NCBI GenBank assembly: GCA_032622095.1
Contig: CP136062.1
Location: 199,339,887 to 199,403,886, forward strand
From: Siphonodentalium dalli
Taxonomy: Eukaryota > Mollusca > Scaphopoda > Gadilida > Siphonodentaliidae
DNA: 64,000 bases
Direction: 5' to 3'
Below the pieces are notes generated by a model that saw only the letters and a list, made by a program, of their open reading frames with translations, did no database searches and had not been told where the DNA came from. Of the stretch, positions 59,701-64,000 are shown piece after piece (positions within the stretch are counted from its first letter, which is position 1; every line of letters begins with the position of its first letter). A program made the position numbers and the translations under genes.

Positions 59701-60909
59701 AAGTCACGACTAAATCGCGAACACTCACTGGATACAATCTGCGTATATCTCACGTGCATAGCAGTATAGACTCGTACTCTATCTTTCTGCAGACACAAAT
59801 GAGATCGGGTCATTATTTTCTAATAGGATGTGGACGTTTTTGTGAACTACACTAAATAACGCGTTAATTTCGTTAGTCTGTATAAATACTTCACGACCTT
59901 TCCCATTGTTGCTCGTTACTAATTACGCCCTCCCCAGGGTATAAACTAACAGGCCGATCTGACGATGTCATAGCAGATGTGGGGTAACTTTGATTACTAA
60001 CGTACTCGCTATATTGCGAACCGGTTAATCTCTTTGTAGGGTGTATGTCTTCGCGGGTGTATCTTCGCGGATGTCTCATTGTTGCAGTATGTAACTTTTT
60101 TGACCGCGATAATTGCCTTTGGTATTTAGGTATGAGCAATGACTGGGCCACTCTTGAATATTTTATTGCGGGAACACAATGCATAATATGACAGCTAACA
60201 TTGATGATGATGATGATGATGAAGTATGTCTCAGTTGGAATGTAGAATAAAGGTCGTATTGAAGTATCGGGGGTTTATTTATCCGACTAGAAGATTTTTG
60301 ACCGCATTCAGAGGATTTCTGGTATGGTGAATGAGAAACCTTCAGCGATAAGCTGTTGTTGTAAACATTTTTAAAGATTAGTTGTTTTAACTGAATTCTG
60401 AGGTGGTGCATTCGTGAAACCAGTATATTTTATACTTTACATATGTCGAATAATATGACATTGAGGGCGTTACCAATTCTGGTAATGTTTTTTTCGGTAT
60501 TAATTGCTAGTATGTATAACCCGCGATCCACAACAGTGGGCAGTCTATGGTTGCCGTCAAATCCCCTCGATTTGGATAATCCTATAACACGGCGATTTAT
60601 AGCTTCGCATTGAGCCTTGTCAGGTATAAACCACCTGGACTATAAACCCAGTTGGTGAATACAAGCCCAACTAGTTCGGACTGGTTAGATCACCCCCGGC
60701 GTTGCCTAGGTTAACATTCTGTTTGAGGACATTGAAAGGGAATAGAGAGTAATCTTTCTCAAAGTTGTTATTGTCCCTGAAACAAGTTGGATGACTAGTA
60801 TAAACAGCATGTCCGTCCGTATGTACGTCGTTTATCCGGATTGTCTGGCTCATAACTTCAACATAATTACATGAATAAGAATTCCGTGGGACTTGGTATG
60901 TAGTTAGTG
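56780..60909. other. 4.1 kb without recognised genes
   Basis: AT-rich sequence with short frames on both strands (all at most 103 codons) and no family I recognise. Simple repeats: a run of about 14 G at 59645-59658 and (GAT)n of about eight copies at 60204-60222. Confidence 0.5.
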
Positions 60910-61085
60910 TTTAAAGACATATTATGGACTTATTCGGGTGCGTGAAACTGATAAATTATTATTCAGGAGCTATGCCAACTGGAGGAATGTAGCATTCTAA
61001 GAAAATCTCAAGCAAATCGACCGTACCACTACATAGAAAACATCGTCTGAACTGCACTCAATTGTAAATATTTACTTCTCGAGTA
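60910..61085. repeat. Inverted relative of part of the large tandem unit
   Basis: The reverse complement of this stretch matches 34490-34640 of unit C (and the same place in A): AAATATTTACAATTGAG, CAGACGAT, GGTCGATTT, GTTGGCATAG and TTTCACGCACCCGAA(C/T)AAGTCCATAA. The part of the unit used here belongs to the segment replaced in unit B plus its right neighbour, so it was once a separate dispersed repeat. Confidence 0.75.
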
Positions 61086-61089
61086 GGGA

Positions 61090-62245
61090 CGCAACTACCG
61101 GCGATAAATGAGAACGATTTCGCCACTTTCAGAACGCACATGTCAAAATCGAATTTGGTCACGGTCCGATGAATTTTGGCGGAGTTATGCACTGACTTAG
61201 ACATCGCAGTTGTTTGAATTATTCGGGTAACAACTTGAGCAATGTTCAGCAGGATTTCTTGACATTTTGGTAGAAAAACGTAGATCACATTTGAGACACA
61301 TGTCAAGTTGGAAGTTGGTCATGACTTGATGATTTTGACGGAGTTATCAGCCGGCGTTATGCCCCTTTTTCAACTTATAAATAAAAATGTTTGGGCTTTC
61401 TGGATAACTTGAACAATGCTCAACATAATTTCTGGTATGTTGTTCACATTTGGGGAGAAACATGTCAAGTTTGAATTTGGTGATAGTCCGGTGATTTTTG
61501 ACTTAGAAACCAGTTTTGTTGGTTTGTCAAAATGAAAGCTTGAGCAATTTTCAACATCATTTCTTGATATTTCGTATGTGGTTAACATTTGAGGAAAACG
61601 CAGGTCAGGTTCGAAAATGGATAATCACGGCCTGATGATTTTTACGGAGATATGCATCTTTTTTACTTTTTCTGGATGTCTGGATGATCACTTGAACAAT
61701 GGTTAACCCTTTACCCAACAAACCGGCCAAAACCGGCCAAATAAAGCTTCAACAGCCTAAAATATCTTCGGTCTGTCTCAATAGAACCATACAAATATGG
61801 ATATCATTGAAACCGGCTCCTTGACCACATTGTGATAGTTACAGTTATGTCCTGTGCCAATGCATTCTCTTATATATGCGAGTCGACCATAGGTCGCCTC
61901 GCATATATAAGAGAATGCATTGGCCTAAAAAAAAACCTCTTTTTACCATTTTTACTTACATTCTTTAACAATTTTATAATTTTTAATGTGTTAAGCCAAT
62001 GCATTCTCTTATATATGCGAGGCGACCTATGGTCGACTCGCATATATAAGAGAATGCATTGGCACAGGGCCCTTCTGTTGGGTAAAGGGTTAAATGGTTA
62101 ACATAATTTCTCGATAGTTGGTAAATGGTTTATAGTTCAGAAAACACAGGTCAAGTTCGAATTTGTTCACGGCCCAATGCTTTTGACGAAGTTAAAATAT
62201 GCTCAAAAGAACTTCTTGATATTGTATGTGTGGTCCACGTTAGAG
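61090..62245. repeat. Degenerate 130-170 bp tandem repeat, split by a MITE
   Basis: A phrase like TGA(A/G)CAATG(C/T)TCAACATAATTTCT recurs at about 61238, 61409, 61541 and 61693/62095. The last unit is split by the MITE at 61707-62089. Words such as CAAGTT(T/C)GAATTTGG, GATTTTGACGGAGTTAT and TTTTGACGAAGTTA recur too. The frames at 61058-61306, 61370-61588 and 62177-62383 are this repeat. Confidence 0.7.
61707..62089. mobile_element. piggyBac-type MITE with nested palindromes, complete copy
   Basis: 383 bp with 14 bp perfect terminal repeats (CCCTTTACCCAACA at 61707 and TGTTGGGTAAAGGG ending 62089), flanked by TTAA on both sides (61703-61706 and 62090-62093). TTAA duplication and CCCTTT ends are the hallmarks of piggyBac transposons. 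The body has no coding capacity. From 61851 to 62068 it holds two ~75 bp arms that are reverse complements of each other and also palindromic by themselves (CCAATGCATTCTCTTATATATGCGAG halves around a GTCGACCATAGGTCGCC-like centre). It depends on a transposase elsewhere. Skipping the element restores the tandem-repeat phrase of its host sequence. Confidence 0.92.
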
Positions 62246-62549
62246 AACACAATATGTGTATATGCCCATAGTGGACTTATACTCGTTATTCAGTTGGATG
62301 GCGCGGGCCACAGTAAAAAACATATATATAGAGCGTATAGCTGGTGCTGTAACATATCCTCGTGCAAATATCTTCATATTTGACCTAGCTATTCACATAG
62401 GTTCACTTTGGACTTATTTGATTGTGTAATTGGCCCATAGTAAGCTTAAATACATTTTGTTGTGCTTTTTTTAATTTATGCAACTATATTATTTTAAATC
62501 AAAATTTGAAAAACTAACGCCGTTATAATCTCCGCCAGGGTACCACGAG

Positions 62550-62929
62550 TCACCATACCAAATTTGGTTGAAATCGGTCTAGGGGTCTGGGAGAAAAATC
62601 CGAACAGACAGACGGACATATCATACTCTTATATATAGATACACCTTCTTAATTTTGCGTATTTAAACAACTTGATTAGATTCATCGTACCATTGAGAAG
62701 ATTATATATAATTTGACGGAAATATCTCTTATCGATTATGGTGCCCCTCTCCCTTCACGCCCTGACTCGGAACGGGAACATTTTGGCATCTTTAAACCAC
62801 ACGATTAGATTTATCATATGCCATGGAAATTATTATAAATACATGTTGTAAATATCGGCGACAAAACGCATTCTTATCGATTTACCCCTCTCCACCCTGA
62901 CAAGAACGCCAACGCTTTTGCATTTTTAT
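62550..62929 (-). repeat. Dispersed repeat related to the 1-2.9 kb segments
   Basis: Begins with CCAAATTTGGTTGAAATCGGTC and GACAGACGGACATAT words, common at the ends of dispersed invertebrate repeats, then two diverged ~140 bp tandem units. On the minus strand the part at 62870-62940 matches 330-400 and 2840-2900 (AATGCAAAAGCGTTGGCGTTC...CAGGGTGGAGAGGGG). Confidence 0.7.
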
Positions 62930-63858
62930 AACATACCATTATATTATAACATACCATTATATTATAACATACCATTATATAACATACCATTATATTATAA
63001 CATACCATTATATTATAACATACCATTATATTATAACATACCATTATATTATAACATACCATTATATTATAACATACCATTATATTATAACATACCATTA
63101 TATTATAACATACCATTATATTATAACATACCATTATATTATAACATACCATTATATTATAACATACCATTATATTATAACATACCATTATATTATAACA
63201 TACCATTATATTATAACATACCATTATATTATAACATACCATTATATTATAACATACCATTATATTATAACATACCATTATATTATAACATACCATTATA
63301 TTATAACATACCATTATATTATAACATACCATTATATTATAACATACCATTATATTATAACATACCATTATATTATAACATACCATTATATTATAACATA
63401 CCATTATATTATAACATACCATTATATTATAACATACCATTATATTATAACATACCATTATATTATAACATACCATTATATTATAACATACCATTATATT
63501 ATAACATACCATTATATTATAACATACCATTATATTATAACATTCCATTATATTATAACATACCATTATATTATAACATACCATTATATTATAAAATACC
63601 ATTATATTATAGCATACCATTATATTATAACATACCATTATATTATAACATACCATTATATTATAACATACCATTATATTATAACATACCATTATATTAT
63701 AACATACCATTATATTATAACATACCATTATATTATAACATACCATTATATTATAACATACCATTATATTATAACATACCATTATATTATAACATACCAT
63801 TATATTATAACATACCATTATATTATAACATACCATTATATTATAACATACCATTATT
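62930..63858. repeat. 18 bp satellite, about 51 copies
   Basis: Unit CATACCATTATATTATAA, nearly invariant. Exceptions include a 14 bp unit near 62972, CATTCC near 63541, AAAATACC near 63594 and AGCATACC near 63611. As 18 is a multiple of 3 and the unit lacks stops in one frame per strand, both strands stay open for about 350 codons (NIPLYY on plus, MVCYNI on minus). These frames are artefacts. Confidence 0.97.
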
Positions 63859-64000
63859 TTCCTCACATCATGGAGATGAGTATATACATATTTGGTGGAA
63901 ATCGGCGACAAAAGAAGTGTTTTTATGTTTTGTTCCAAGTTGGGAGATAAGATTCCACTCATAACTTCGCTTAGCTATGCGTTTGAAGAATACTTTGATA
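63859..64000 (-). repeat. Continuation of the dispersed repeat beyond the satellite
   Basis: On the minus strand this stretch, with CATCTCCATGATGTGAGG, a TTTGTCGCCGATTTCCACC phrase and GTATATACTCAT words, matches the piece that lies before the AATGGTGTGTTATAAAG motif at 270-340 and 2770-2840. The satellite therefore sits inside one repeat copy. The window ends within unassigned sequence. Confidence 0.65.

Noticed and set aside
62874-63964. Long frames on both strands (362 and 348 codons)
   Set aside because: Pure 18 bp satellite translation; no non-repeat domain apart from short flanks of a dispersed repeat.

Overview
This window is eukaryotic, repeat-dominated, AT-rich intergenic DNA. The mix of repeats points to a marine invertebrate, most likely a mollusc or another lophotrochozoan: a tRNA-derived SINE with an AATCA-type tail, Jockey-superfamily non-LTR retrotransposons, BEL/Pao fragments, a DIRS-like tyrosine-recombinase element, a piggyBac-type MITE and many satellites. 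The organism is inferred from the repeats only. I found no convincing host gene, no tRNA or rRNA gene, no CRISPR array and no operon structure. Every protein-coding signal I recognise is from a mobile element or a decayed multicopy family, and nearly all carry frameshifts, stops or deletions.

Layout. 1-4.9 kb: two copies of a duplicated repeat segment, the second with an inserted 118-120 bp tandem repeat. 4.9-8.8 kb: gene-poor, with three perfect or near-perfect hairpins. 8.8-10.9 kb: a 5'-truncated non-LTR retrotransposon whose 494-codon reverse transcriptase has lost the conserved PQG-type segment in frame. 11.0-12.9 kb: a 99 bp satellite between two copies of a direct repeat. 13.85-14.14 kb: a truncated piggyBac-type foldback MITE. 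14.6-16.0 kb: an inverted-repeat-bounded element carrying a GC-rich decayed ORF. 16.2-17.2 kb: a 157 bp degenerate tandem repeat and a SINE. 18.1-19.9 kb: a 1,310 bp TIR element with a TAATA target duplication, nested in a minus-strand reverse transcriptase.

20.5-35.3 kb: three tandem copies (A, B, C) of a 4.2-5.4 kb unit. A carries a hugely expanded 22 bp minisatellite. B carries a 1.44 kb patch of BEL/Pao plus non-LTR sequence that matches 38.5-41.1 kb. 35.34-35.59 kb: a clean 252 bp MITE. 36.2-43.3 kb: a graveyard of three non-LTR elements and a BEL/Pao element. 44.2-45.3 kb (minus): a second copy of the GC-rich ORF family. 46.5-49.1 kb: an internally deleted DIRS-like element with gag, reverse transcriptase and tyrosine recombinase pieces in canonical order. 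51.3-53.6 kb (minus): a decayed, intronless multi-domain gene of a family I cannot name. 53.7-60.9 kb: tandem repeats and palindromes. 61.1-62.2 kb: a degenerate tandem repeat split by an intact piggyBac-type MITE with a TTAA duplication. 62.6-64.0 kb: a dispersed repeat from which an 18 bp satellite of about 51 copies has grown.

The genes do not work together as a system. The window is best read as layers of insertion, duplication and satellite growth. The least explained items are the GC-rich ORF family (two decayed copies, one inside inverted repeats), the unnamed family at 51.3-53.6 kb, and the tandem triplication with its patched middle unit.
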